From Rickettsiales bacterium (GTDB taxonomy: Bacteria > Pseudomonadota > Alphaproteobacteria > Rickettsiales > Deianiraeaceae): a stretch of DNA of 8,861 bases. The DNA is taken from contig CANKQN010000034.1 in the NCBI GenBank assembly GCA_947485035.1, positions 1 to 8,861 on the forward strand, in the 5' to 3' direction. The position numbers and the translations under genes are program-made. The notes below the pieces were generated by a model that was given only the letters and a program-made list of their open reading frames with translations, had not been told where the DNA came from and ran no database searches. Shown piece by piece: positions 1 to 5,956 of this stretch (its first letter is position 1; every line of letters starts with the position of its first letter).

Positions 1-1
1 T

Positions 2-112
2 GAAAAATGTGGTATTGTTATATATGAAATGATAAATTTAACAATTATGAACAAACCATTTAGAACATTTGGAGCTTTACAAGCCTTAGCAAATATAAAA
101 AAAGTTCAATAA
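2..112 (+). CDS. 3' end of an unidentified reading frame (partial)
   Basis: The frame is open from the left edge of the window to a TAA at 110-112, giving 36 residues that end in FRTFGALQALANIKKVQ. An internal ATG at 47 would give only 21 residues, so if this is coding it is most likely the C-terminus of a gene that starts outside the window. I do not recognise the family. The next frame starts at 122, in the same reading frame and only 9 nt after the stop, so the two could be an operon pair or one gene broken by a stop codon. Function unknown; coding status uncertain because so little is visible. Confidence 0.35.
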   Translation, partial: EKCGIVIYEMINLTIMNKPFRTFGALQALANIKKVQ

Positions 113-121
113 GAATACGCA

Positions 122-460
122 ATGAAGCGTCTGAAACAACTCAACAAGGGCAATAAAAATAAGAAGAAGAAGCAGCAGCCAGTATTAAAGACTGCCAATG
201 GGAGTAATATGTATTTGAGTACGTTTTATATGAACGCACAGGATGAGTGCAAAAATACATTAACACAAGTAAAGGATAAGAAATTAACCCAAAGACACAA
301 AGATTTATTAATGAAACTTGCCTATAGTTCCGTTGATAGAAGTATAAGTAATTTCGGGACGATGATTACTTATACTTCTAATAAAGAGAGAAATATAACT
401 AACAAACAACAAAAACTGATTAAACATACGAAAGAAAGGAAAGAAGGTTGGAACCTCTAA
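122..460 (+). CDS. Lys-rich hypothetical protein, 112 aa
   Basis: No family is recognised. The N-terminal 30 residues are very basic (KNKKKKQQ), followed by a mixed polar stretch with several aromatic residues (YLSTFYMNAQDE) and a basic C-terminus. No signal peptide or membrane segment is visible. There is no Shine-Dalgarno sequence before the ATG. The frame continues, through one TAA at 110-112, the frame open from the window edge. Its stop codon overlaps the stop codon of ispG on the other strand (458-460 against 457-459). A 16-bp perfect inverted repeat lies inside it at 337-380. The basic composition would suit a nucleic-acid-binding or secreted protein, but nothing shows this directly. 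It could be a degraded gene fragment. Confidence 0.45.
   Translation: MKRLKQLNKGNKNKKKKQQPVLKTANGSNMYLSTFYMNAQDECKNTLTQVKDKKLTQRHKDLLMKLAYSSVDRSISNFGTMITYTSNKERNITNKQQKLIKHTKERKEGWNL
337..380. repeat. 16-bp perfect inverted repeat with 12-nt loop
   Basis: The arms 337-352 (TAGAAGTATAAGTAAT) and 365-380 (ATTACTTATACTTCTA) are exact reverse complements around the loop TTCGGGACGATG. The hairpin lies inside the hypothetical gene at 122-460. No T-run follows it on either strand, so it does not look like a rho-independent terminator. It may be an RNA structure, a protein-binding dyad, or the trace of a small palindromic element. Confidence 0.75.
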
Positions 461-1515
461 ACCACCTCCGCAACTGCCTTCATAATTTCTTCGAAAAGAT
501 TTTCCGATTTTGCCTTGTATTTCGGCTCACCTTTGACATAAATCAAGTGATTCCCCGAACCTGCTCCCGTAACGCCAATGTCAGATTCGCGTGCTTCTCC
601 AAGACCATTAACAACGCACCCCAAAATGGAAATTCTAATTGGTTTTACGATAGATTCCGTCGCTTTTTCAATTTTTGCAACAAGGGAAATGACATCAAAC
701 TGTTGCCTTGCACACGATGGACACGAAACAATATTCACACCGCGGTTACGAATTCCAAGGCTTTTGAGGATCCTCCACCCAGCGTTGACTTCCTCCACAA
801 CATCGGCAGAAAGGGAAATGCGAATGGTATCGCCAATGCCGGCAAGTAAAAGCGAGCCAATTCCAATTGATGATTTCACAACACCTGTTGAAGCGGGACC
901 AGCTTCTGTTACACCCAAATGGAATGGGTAATTGCACAGTTTTGCAAGTTTTGTGTAAGCTTCGTGCATCATAATGACATCGCTTGCTTTGACGGAAATT
1001 TTGAAATTTGTGAAGTCGTTATCTTCCAAAACTTTGATAGATTCAAGTGCAGATTCAACCATTGCATCGGCACATGGTTCGTGATATTTTTCCAGCATTT
1101 TTTCTTCCAGCGAACCAACATTCACACCAAGGCGAATTGAACAACCGTAATCCTTCGCTGCTTTAATAATATCGAGTGCGTTTTCTTTTTTGCCAAGCGT
1201 TCCGGGATTAATTCGCAAACAAGCCGCCCCATTTTGTGCTGCTTCAACCCCACGCATGTGGTGAAAGTGAATATCAGCAACAAGCGGAACTGGTGAATTT
1301 GCAGCAATTTCCTTAAATGCAGCAGCGGATTCCCTATCTGGCACTGAAACACGCATAATGTCGACTCCTGCTGCGTGGCATCGCTCAATTTGTTCAAGAG
1401 TCCCCTTCACATCTGTCGTTTTCGAGTTTGTCATTGACTGAACGGAAATTAAATTTCCACTTCCAACTTTTAAATTTCCAACGGTTACAAGGCTTGTTTG
1501 ACGGCGAAGTATCAT
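457..1515 (-). CDS. ispG: 4-hydroxy-3-methylbut-2-enyl diphosphate synthase IspG (GcpE)
   Basis: IspG is a cytosolic iron-sulfur enzyme that reductively converts 2-C-methyl-D-erythritol 2,4-cyclodiphosphate to HMBPP, the penultimate step of the MEP isoprenoid pathway. The 352-residue protein begins with the family pattern RRQT...V.VG...VGSGN.ISVQSMTN. It carries the TIM-barrel stretches VADIHFHH (79-86), RINPGTLG (101-108) and LGVTEAGPAS (200-209). The 4Fe-4S ligands are visible as Cys265 and Cys268 in SCPSCAR, Cys300 in GCVVNGLGEA, and Glu307; these match the E. coli C270/C273/C305/E312 spacing exactly with a 5-residue shift. Length is close to the E. coli enzyme. It lies 49 bp downstream of the GTA gp13-like gene on the same strand. 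There is no clear Shine-Dalgarno sequence before the ATG. Confidence 0.97.
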   Translation of the reverse strand: MILRRQTSLVTVGNLKVGSGNLISVQSMTNSKTTDVKGTLEQIERCHAAGVDIMRVSVPDRESAAAFKEIAANSPVPLVADIHFHHMRGVEAAQNGAACLRINPGTLGKKENALDIIKAAKDYGCSIRLGVNVGSLEEKMLEKYHEPCADAMVESALESIKVLEDNDFTNFKISVKASDVIMMHEAYTKLAKLCNYPFHLGVTEAGPASTGVVKSSIGIGSLLLAGIGDTIRISLSADVVEEVNAGWRILKSLGIRNRGVNIVSCPSCARQQFDVISLVAKIEKATESIVKPIRISILGCVVNGLGEARESDIGVTGAGSGNHLIYVKGEPKYKAKSENLFEEIMKAVAEVV

Positions 1516-1521
1516 ATTTTT

Positions 1522-1568
1522 GTATATCTAATATACCAAACAATTGCTTTGATTTTTTTAAAAGTCAA
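1522..1568 (-). promoter_or_regulatory. Possible ispG promoter region: TTGACTTTT box and small dyad
   Basis: On the minus strand TTGACTTTT (1568-1560) overlaps the stop codon of the upstream gp13-like gene and lies 53 nt before the ispG ATG. A small dyad GTATAT-CTA-ATATAC (1522-1536) lies just before the start and contains a TATATT (1535-1530). The distance between TTGACT and TATATT is 27 bp, too long for a standard sigma-70 pair, so the two are not called as one promoter. The 9-mer recurs upstream of two other genes in this window. Confidence 0.3.
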
Positions 1569-2287
1569 ATAACAATTTCACCCCTAAAATGTTTCTGATT
1601 TTCAAATTTTCCACACATTGCAAAAGTTTTATCGCACGCTTGCAACAGCGTGATTTTATCGCCATTTTTTACAAAAAATGGAATATCTTCAAAAAAGAAA
1701 ATTTCTTTATTAATGGCATCACGAATTTGAATTGTTTTTGTAAATTTTTGACTAAAAATTGTTGCAACGCCATTTGCATATAAAACACTTGGCGGCGCTT
1801 CTTTTAAAGTAACTGAAGATTTCCCAACTTCAACAATTTCACCGTTTGCAGAATAATTTTCAGGTTTTAAATTGCACTGCTTTGAGCAAAAAAAAGTTTT
1901 GCATTTTGTTGTGAATTTTTCTAAAACAGGTTCTTTAAACTTATAAATTTCATCAGTAATAACGAACGAAAATTCTGTTGTTGTGCTTGAATATGCGGAA
2001 ATTATTCCTGCAATTATAATTGCGTCAATACCATCGACAATTTTTCGCAATATCACTTGTTGACCCATAAAAATTCCCGAAATAATATTAGGTGAATTAA
2101 TTGTTTGCGAAAATATCATACGAATTTCCGCAAAACTTTCTGTTAAATTTCCAGATAGCACAATTTTGGAAATGTCAAAGGGTGTTGGTAAAAATGCGTT
2201 ATTGTTATAATGCACCACGCTTTGCGAATTATTAAAGCATAATTTATTTTGATTGCTATTAATTTCAAGCAGTAAAATTTCATTCAT
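1565..2287 (-). CDS. GTA/phage tail hub-like protein, gp13 type (DUF2163, BR0599 family)
   Basis: The 240-residue protein resembles gp13 of the Rhodobacter capsulatus gene transfer agent, a tail-tip (hub) protein of a siphovirus-like particle. The family signature is at the C-terminus: QACDKTFAMCGKFENQKHFRG, where the usual form is GCDKRFATC...FGN..NFRG. A Cys-rich stretch (Cys129, Cys134, Cys138) precedes it, and Cys218 and Cys225 lie in the final motif. Related phage tail-tip proteins such as lambda L bind an iron-sulfur cluster through cysteines; a cluster here is inference. The protein appears somewhat shorter than R. capsulatus gp13 and ends soon after the FRG motif. It starts 8 bp after the gp12-like gene, in the standard GTA order. 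The usual next genes (gp14 peptidase, gp15) are absent and ispG follows. The reading frame is intact. Confidence 0.85.
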   Translation of the reverse strand: MNEILLLEINSNQNKLCFNNSQSVVHYNNNAFLPTPFDISKIVLSGNLTESFAEIRMIFSQTINSPNIISGIFMGQQVILRKIVDGIDAIIIAGIISAYSSTTTEFSFVITDEIYKFKEPVLEKFTTKCKTFFCSKQCNLKPENYSANGEIVEVGKSSVTLKEAPPSVLYANGVATIFSQKFTKTIQIRDAINKEIFFFEDIPFFVKNGDKITLLQACDKTFAMCGKFENQKHFRGEIVI

Positions 2288-2295
2288 AAATGTGG

Positions 2296-2880
2296 TTACA
2301 AAACTTCAATCATCTCAATATTATCAATTTCAAAAGCACCATTTCCACGCATTGAAAATATTATTGCTTCAACATTAAATCTTAAATGTTGAAAAAATTC
2401 GCACGAAACGGTTATTATTGAAGTTGAAATTTCCTCCAAAAAAGAAATTTCCCCAGTTTGGAAGTTCACTTGATATCCCGAAACAATAAGGGCACCATCT
2501 TTGAAAACACGCACGGTATCGGGCTTTGGTTTAGTGATGTTTTGCGTTTTTGTTACACTATTAAACTGAACAACTTTTTGAATTTGCACGGTGTGGCTAT
2601 TAACTTTGCCAGCTTGCATATTTTCAATTTTAAAATCTGTTGCGTCGTGCATTTTAAACGAATACATTCTACCTTGTGTTATATGAAAAAAGTTTTCCAG
2701 AAGCTCAATTTGTTCGCTTTGTTTAATTGCATTGAACATCGTGTAGACTTTCATTGATGTTGTAATGTTTTTGCGAAACTCCGCACCAGATTGCATTCTG
2801 CTTACACTTGTTACATATTTCACCTTCTTATTGAAAAACAAAGCAAGTTCCTGCGGAAATTGTATATCTAAAAAAGCCAT
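2296..2880 (-). CDS. GTA/phage distal tail protein, gp12 type (DUF2460, TIGR02217 family)
   Basis: The 194-residue protein matches the DUF2460 family, which includes gp12 of the R. capsulatus gene transfer agent, the distal tail component joining tube to baseplate. Family landmarks in order are an N-terminal MAFLDIQFP, a GRMYSFKMHDATDF segment (about 90-103; usual form G.lygFRwkDwaDf), a central KPKPDTVRVFKDGAL (about 117-131), a QVNFQTGEISF strand pair, and a C-terminal FNVEAIIFSM...IEMIEVL where the family has rFDtd.l......iP.i.l.Ei. Length is near that of the R. capsulatus protein. It is the first gene of a minus-strand group with gp13 and ispG. No Shine-Dalgarno sequence precedes the ATG. 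The frame has no interruptions, which suggests it is maintained or only recently idle. Confidence 0.87.
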   Translation of the reverse strand: MAFLDIQFPQELALFFNKKVKYVTSVSRMQSGAEFRKNITTSMKVYTMFNAIKQSEQIELLENFFHITQGRMYSFKMHDATDFKIENMQAGKVNSHTVQIQKVVQFNSVTKTQNITKPKPDTVRVFKDGALIVSGYQVNFQTGEISFLEEISTSIITVSCEFFQHLRFNVEAIIFSMRGNGAFEIDNIEMIEVL

Positions 2881-3010
2881 AGTTACGAAAAATTAGTTAA
2901 ATCGCACTCACAACACGCTTTTTCATTATGGAAGCAGGTTTGTTTTGTGTAATAATTTTACTTGATTATTCCACAATTCGTGTTTTTTTGAATAAAAATT
3001 CTGAAATTTT
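2881..3010. other. Divergent intergenic spacer between gp12-like gene and pheA
   Basis: This 130-bp AT-rich spacer must hold the starts of transcription for both flanking divergent genes. TTGATT at 2962-2967 is a possible -35 for pheA, but no good -10 is found at 16-18 bp. No Shine-Dalgarno sequence precedes either ATG. I see no leader peptide rich in Phe codons and no attenuator hairpin, so the classical enterobacterial type of pheA attenuation is not supported here. Confidence 0.4.
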
Positions 3011-3865
3011 ATGGAAAAATCTGCAAAAAAAATCTCAAAAATCGCTTATTGTGGCAGAATAGGGTCGTTTTCACACGAAGCTGCAATTTCAATGTTTGAA
3101 AATGCACAATATCTTCCATTCAACACATTTGCCCAAGCAATTGATTCCGTCCACAATGGAAATTCAGATTTTGCCGTAATTCCAATCGAAAATTCAACTG
3201 CGGGCAGAGTTGCTGAAATTCATAATATTCTTCCCGAAATGAATTTGCTTATTGTGAAGGAAAAAATTCTGCCAATTTCGCATAATCTTTATTCATTAAA
3301 TTTGGAAATAACAATTAATGATATTAAATTTGTGGAATCGCACCCGCAGGCGTTAATGCAATGTTCAAATTTCATTGCTAAAATTAACGCACAAGAAATG
3401 CAAGCACTTAACACGGCAATTGCGGCGGAAAATTTGGCAAAATCGGGAAGGGGGAATACCGCAGTGATTTGCTCCAAAATTGCCGGCGAACATTACAACC
3501 TGCACCTTTTAGCAAAAAATATCCAAAATAAAAACAATAATTACACAACATTCATCGCCGTTGGAAAAGATCAAATTGAAGTTAATGTTCGAAATTCAAT
3601 AACTTGCGTAATTTTTAAATTGGGCAATGAAACTGGAGGAATTTACAATGCACTTGGATGTTTTGCGAAAAATGGAGTGAATCTTTTAAAGCTTGAAAGC
3701 TATATCCCAACTGGCATTGAAGTGAATGAAGCACAGTTTTTCGTGATATTTGAAGGCTCGAATTCCGAAGCAAAAGTTCAAAAAGCATTGGAGGAATTAA
3801 ACAGTGTTACGAGTGAAATTCGAAACTTTGGTTCGTACAATGGTGATGCTAAGCGATTTTATTAA
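3011..3865 (+). CDS. pheA: Prephenate dehydratase with C-terminal ACT domain
   Basis: The enzyme converts prephenate to phenylpyruvate in phenylalanine synthesis; the ACT domain normally binds Phe for feedback inhibition. The 284-residue protein is the monofunctional form, without a chorismate mutase domain. The dehydratase part (about 9-185) shows GRIGSFSHEAA (15-25), IPIENSTAGRV (58-68), the SHPQAL motif (110-115) and NNYTTFIAVG (176-185). The last corresponds to the catalytic TRF motif; Thr179 is kept but the usual Arg is Thr180. The ACT domain (about 197-273) has GGIYNALGCFAKNGVN followed by LLKLESY, the alphaproteobacterial variant of the ESRP effector motif. The start is chosen at the ATG that places the first beta strand (ISKIAYCG) at the N-terminus. 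It stands alone and converges on murB with a 2-bp gap. Confidence 0.95.
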   Translation: MEKSAKKISKIAYCGRIGSFSHEAAISMFENAQYLPFNTFAQAIDSVHNGNSDFAVIPIENSTAGRVAEIHNILPEMNLLIVKEKILPISHNLYSLNLEITINDIKFVESHPQALMQCSNFIAKINAQEMQALNTAIAAENLAKSGRGNTAVICSKIAGEHYNLHLLAKNIQNKNNNYTTFIAVGKDQIEVNVRNSITCVIFKLGNETGGIYNALGCFAKNGVNLLKLESYIPTGIEVNEAQFFVIFEGSNSEAKVQKALEELNSVTSEIRNFGSYNGDAKRFY

Positions 3866-3867
3866 CC

Positions 3868-4740
3868 CTAAAACTGTCCAAGAAATTTCACCTCCCATTC
3901 AAGTTCAACACCTGTTTTTTCAAGAACTGTATTACGAATCATTTCACCAAGAGTGAAAATATCTTTTGCTGTTGCACCTCCGGCGTTGATCAAAAAATTT
4001 GAGTGCTTTTCCGAAACTTTTGCACCACCAACTTCAAATTTATTCGCTCCAACTTCTTGAATCAATTGCCAAGCAGAACGACCCATAGCCTTTTCAGATT
4101 TAGGATTTGTGAAAGTGCTTCCGCCCGTGCGAACATTTGAGGGCTGGGCGTCAAGCCTTTTTTTTATAAAGTCGTTGATAGTTTGGCGAACAGCGTCTTT
4201 TGTTGAAATAACGCCATTTAATGTTGCAGAAATTATAATTGATTTTTTCGGAAGTTGTGCGTAGCGATACGAATGCGGAATTTCGTTTTTTTGTAAAGTT
4301 GCGAATTTTCCGTTTGGAAGTATGACATCGACAGATTCGATGATATCGAAGATTTCTCCACCAAAGCAGCCTGCGTTCATTGAAATATTTCCGCCAAGCG
4401 TCCCTGGAATGGTTGCAAGAAATTCCATTCCTGAAATTCCCATTTCCTGAATTGTGTGTGCGAGGGTTGAATCAAGGCATGCTGCTCCAACTTTGAAGCG
4501 TGTTTCTGAAATTTGTTGAATTTTAGAAAATGCTGCACCAAGCTTGATAATGCAATGTTCAATTTCGTGGTCTGATATCAAAAGGTTGGAAGTGTTGCCA
4601 ATGACAAAAAAGTTTGAAAATTGTTGTAATACTGAGGCAATTTCCTCAGTTGATGAAACACGAACGAAGTTTTTTGCAACCCCCCCAACGCGAAACCATG
4701 TAAGGGGAGAGAGTGATATGTTATGTTGTAATTTCAGCAT
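3868..4740 (-). CDS. murB: UDP-N-acetylenolpyruvoylglucosamine reductase MurB
   Basis: MurB is the cytosolic FAD enzyme that uses NADPH to reduce UDP-GlcNAc-enolpyruvate to UDP-MurNAc in peptidoglycan precursor synthesis. The 290-residue protein begins with SPLTWFRVGG (11-20), then the FAD-binding loop GNTSNLLISD (48-57) and GMEFLATIPGTLGGNISMNAG (104-124). Catalytic features are visible: SYRY (157-160) with Tyr and Arg, GGSTF (206-210) with the proton-donor Ser208, and the C-terminal ELEWEV holding the conserved Glu. The family motifs AWQLIQEVG and KHSNFLIN are present. It lies 3 bp downstream of a hypothetical gene and is probably cotranscribed with it. It is away from the murC-ddl-ftsQ neighbourhood where murB often sits in Alphaproteobacteria. 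No Shine-Dalgarno sequence is seen. Confidence 0.97.
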   Translation of the reverse strand: MLKLQHNISLSPLTWFRVGGVAKNFVRVSSTEEIASVLQQFSNFFVIGNTSNLLISDHEIEHCIIKLGAAFSKIQQISETRFKVGAACLDSTLAHTIQEMGISGMEFLATIPGTLGGNISMNAGCFGGEIFDIIESVDVILPNGKFATLQKNEIPHSYRYAQLPKKSIIISATLNGVISTKDAVRQTINDFIKKRLDAQPSNVRTGGSTFTNPKSEKAMGRSAWQLIQEVGANKFEVGGAKVSEKHSNFLINAGGATAKDIFTLGEMIRNTVLEKTGVELEWEVKFLGQF

Positions 4741-4743
4741 AAT

Positions 4744-5514
4744 TTACGCAACTGCCTGTGTGAAGCTTAATTCTTGTGATTGTGCAGATTTTTTATCTTC
4801 ATTATGCGAGCTAACCAATGTTTCACTATTACTTTGTGTTTGTGCTTTTAACGGCTTTGATGGAATGAAATACTCAGGGTGATAGCGAACTGCTTGAAAT
4901 TGAAGGGAGTCTTTGTCCATTACCCAGTATTTTGCACGATAGTTAAACGCAATGTCGTGGTCGATAAGATGAATGATATCATACATTTTTTGTGCAATTT
5001 CGATAATCTCAAACACTTCGTCCGCACCCTTGCCCATTGAACAAAATTCTTGCATTTTTTTGCGAACGCCGTTTAATTGGAACAATGATGTAAGTTCGGA
5101 ATTTTCAGTTCCAATGCAACGAAATGCGATATTATTTGGGCTTGAACTTTTTATATCAACATTGCGTTGATCTTCCGTGCATGAAACGACATAAGAGCAA
5201 AATTGCTGTGTGTGAGAATCAAAATATGTTATGCAGCATTGTTGACACGAAGGTTTTTGCTTGCTTGAATAAAGTGTGCTGATGTCGTATTGTTCGGAAG
5301 CGTAGTGCTCTAAAAGAGCGATAGCCTCCTGCGGGTTTGTGCATTGTTTGAAGGCTTCAACATAAACAGATGGCATTGGTGCACCGGCAAGAGTAAGCAT
5401 AATGTTTGTGTTGTTATTGAGGAAAATTTTCTCAAATCCGTGTTCTTGGTTTTCGCATTTATTTGCAATTACAAGTGTGAATTTGTCGTGAATAATGTTG
5501 GTTATGAGTGACAT
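4744..5514 (-). CDS. Hypothetical protein with proteasome/HslV-like (Ntn-hydrolase) layout
   Basis: No family is firmly recognised. The 256-residue protein has a predicted order that resembles a proteasome beta/HslV fold: an N-terminal hairpin (SLITNIIHDKFTLVIANK), a KIF segment followed by a strand ending in LTLAGAP (29-46), helices at about 49-80, paired strands QCCITYFDSHTQQFCSYVVS (92-111), a strand near 128-135, and a helix-strand unit at about 164-210. After Met removal the first residue would be Ser2, where the family has its nucleophile Thr1. The catalytic Asp17 position appears to be Asn or Lys, while Lys29 may match Lys33. Nine cysteines are present. The last 45 residues are polar and probably disordered. 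It precedes murB by 3 bp. An AAGGAG directly abuts the ATG, which is unusually close. Activity and role are unknown. Confidence 0.75.
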   Translation of the reverse strand: MSLITNIIHDKFTLVIANKCENQEHGFEKIFLNNNTNIMLTLAGAPMPSVYVEAFKQCTNPQEAIALLEHYASEQYDISTLYSSKQKPSCQQCCITYFDSHTQQFCSYVVSCTEDQRNVDIKSSSPNNIAFRCIGTENSELTSLFQLNGVRKKMQEFCSMGKGADEVFEIIEIAQKMYDIIHLIDHDIAFNYRAKYWVMDKDSLQFQAVRYHPEYFIPSKPLKAQTQSNSETLVSSHNEDKKSAQSQELSFTQAVA

Positions 5515-5520
5515 CTCCTT
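5515..5520 (-). promoter_or_regulatory. AAGGAG Shine-Dalgarno-like site with zero spacing to ATG
   Basis: On the minus strand AAGGAG is followed immediately by the ATG of the hypothetical gene at 5514. It is the only strong Shine-Dalgarno match before any start in this window. Normal spacing is about 5-9 nt, so either the site is not used or initiation is slightly downstream. The only codon with even marginal start potential at the right distance is an ATA (Ile4), 9 nt on. Confidence 0.4.
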
Positions 5521-5561
5521 TTTTAAAGTTAAAACTGTGTAAGTTGTTTATTTGAAATTGC

Positions 5562-5596
5562 AAAAGTCAAGAAAAAGTTATAAACTGTTGACTTTT
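5562..5596. promoter_or_regulatory. 9-bp perfect inverted repeat of TTGACTTTT between divergent genes
   Basis: AAAAGTCAA (5562-5570) and TTGACTTTT (5588-5596) are exact reverse complements separated by 17 nt. Each arm reads TTGACT toward one of the divergent genes, and each lies exactly 56 nt before its start codon (5514 on minus, 5644 on plus). This symmetry suits a shared regulator site or two -35 elements, but no good -10 lies 16-18 bp downstream of either arm. Confidence 0.45.
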
Positions 5597-5601
5597 ATTT
5601 T

Positions 5602-5634
5602 TTGATAAATCAACGCTGATGCATTATATATAAT
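5602..5634 (+). promoter_or_regulatory. Candidate sigma-70 promoter for gatC
   Basis: TTGATA (5602-5607) and TATATA (5625-5630) are spaced by 17 bp, and a perfect TATAAT overlaps at 5629-5634. Transcription would start at about 5637-5642, only a few nt before the gatC ATG at 5644, so the mRNA would be leaderless or nearly so. The region is AT-rich, so chance matches are possible. Confidence 0.4.
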
Positions 5635-5643
5635 ATTGACAGT

Positions 5644-5925
5644 ATGGATATTCGTAAAATTATGCAAATTGCAAGAATTCACCTTGAAGAAGAGCAAATG
5701 CAAGCTGCACAAAATAAGCTTGATATTATGTATTCTTGGCTTGAATCTATCAAAAAAGTTGATGTTTCAGGTGTTGAACCAATTTATTCAATCCACGAAA
5801 GCGAAACAAGAACTGTGCGTGAAGTTGAAAACCCTGAATTGTATCAATCATCACTGATTTTAAAAAACACGCCTGTAAAAAGCGATGATTTCATTCTTGT
5901 TCCAAAGGTTGTTGGTGGGGAATAG
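5644..5925 (+). CDS. gatC: Aspartyl/glutamyl-tRNA amidotransferase subunit C
   Basis: GatC is the small subunit of the cytosolic GatCAB complex, which amidates misacylated Glu-tRNA(Gln) and/or Asp-tRNA(Asn); it wraps around and stabilises GatA. The 93-residue protein shows the family order: an N-terminal helix with IMQIARIHL (6-14), a second helix with LDIMYSWLESIKKVDVSGVEP, the turn around PIYSIHE, and the C-terminal DDFILVPKVV (about 81-90). Length is normal for GatC. M1 is preferred over M7 because it supplies the first turn of the N-terminal helix. No Shine-Dalgarno sequence is present and a promoter-like sequence ends a few nt upstream. It is not followed by gatA; hisB converges on it 31 bp downstream, so gatA and gatB must lie elsewhere. 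Confidence 0.93.
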   Translation: MDIRKIMQIARIHLEEEQMQAAQNKLDIMYSWLESIKKVDVSGVEPIYSIHESETRTVREVENPELYQSSLILKNTPVKSDDFILVPKVVGGE

Positions 5926-5956
5926 TTGTCACATCACACGCTATTAATTACACATT

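Noticed and set aside
337..380. Hairpin as a rho-independent terminator
   Set aside because: The stem is AT-rich and no T-run follows on either strand.
448..1397. Open frames on the plus strand and in other minus frames across the ispG region
   Set aside because: They are shadows of ispG, whose catalytic motifs are complete; the shadow translations have no recognisable family or sensible composition.
2928..3062. 44-codon frame starting in the gp12/pheA spacer, possible leader peptide
   Set aside because: It overlaps the pheA start in another frame, has few Phe codons and no attenuator hairpin, so there is no support for a regulatory leader.
4544..4882. Plus-strand frame spanning the junction of murB and the proteasome-like gene
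   Set aside because: It lies opposite two supported genes and its translation is Cys/Leu-rich shadow sequence.
5588..5616. TTGACT at 5588-5593 as the -35 of a standard gatC promoter
   Set aside because: At 16-18 bp spacing the -10 would read about CAACGC, which is not acceptable; TTGATA/TATATA further downstream is better.
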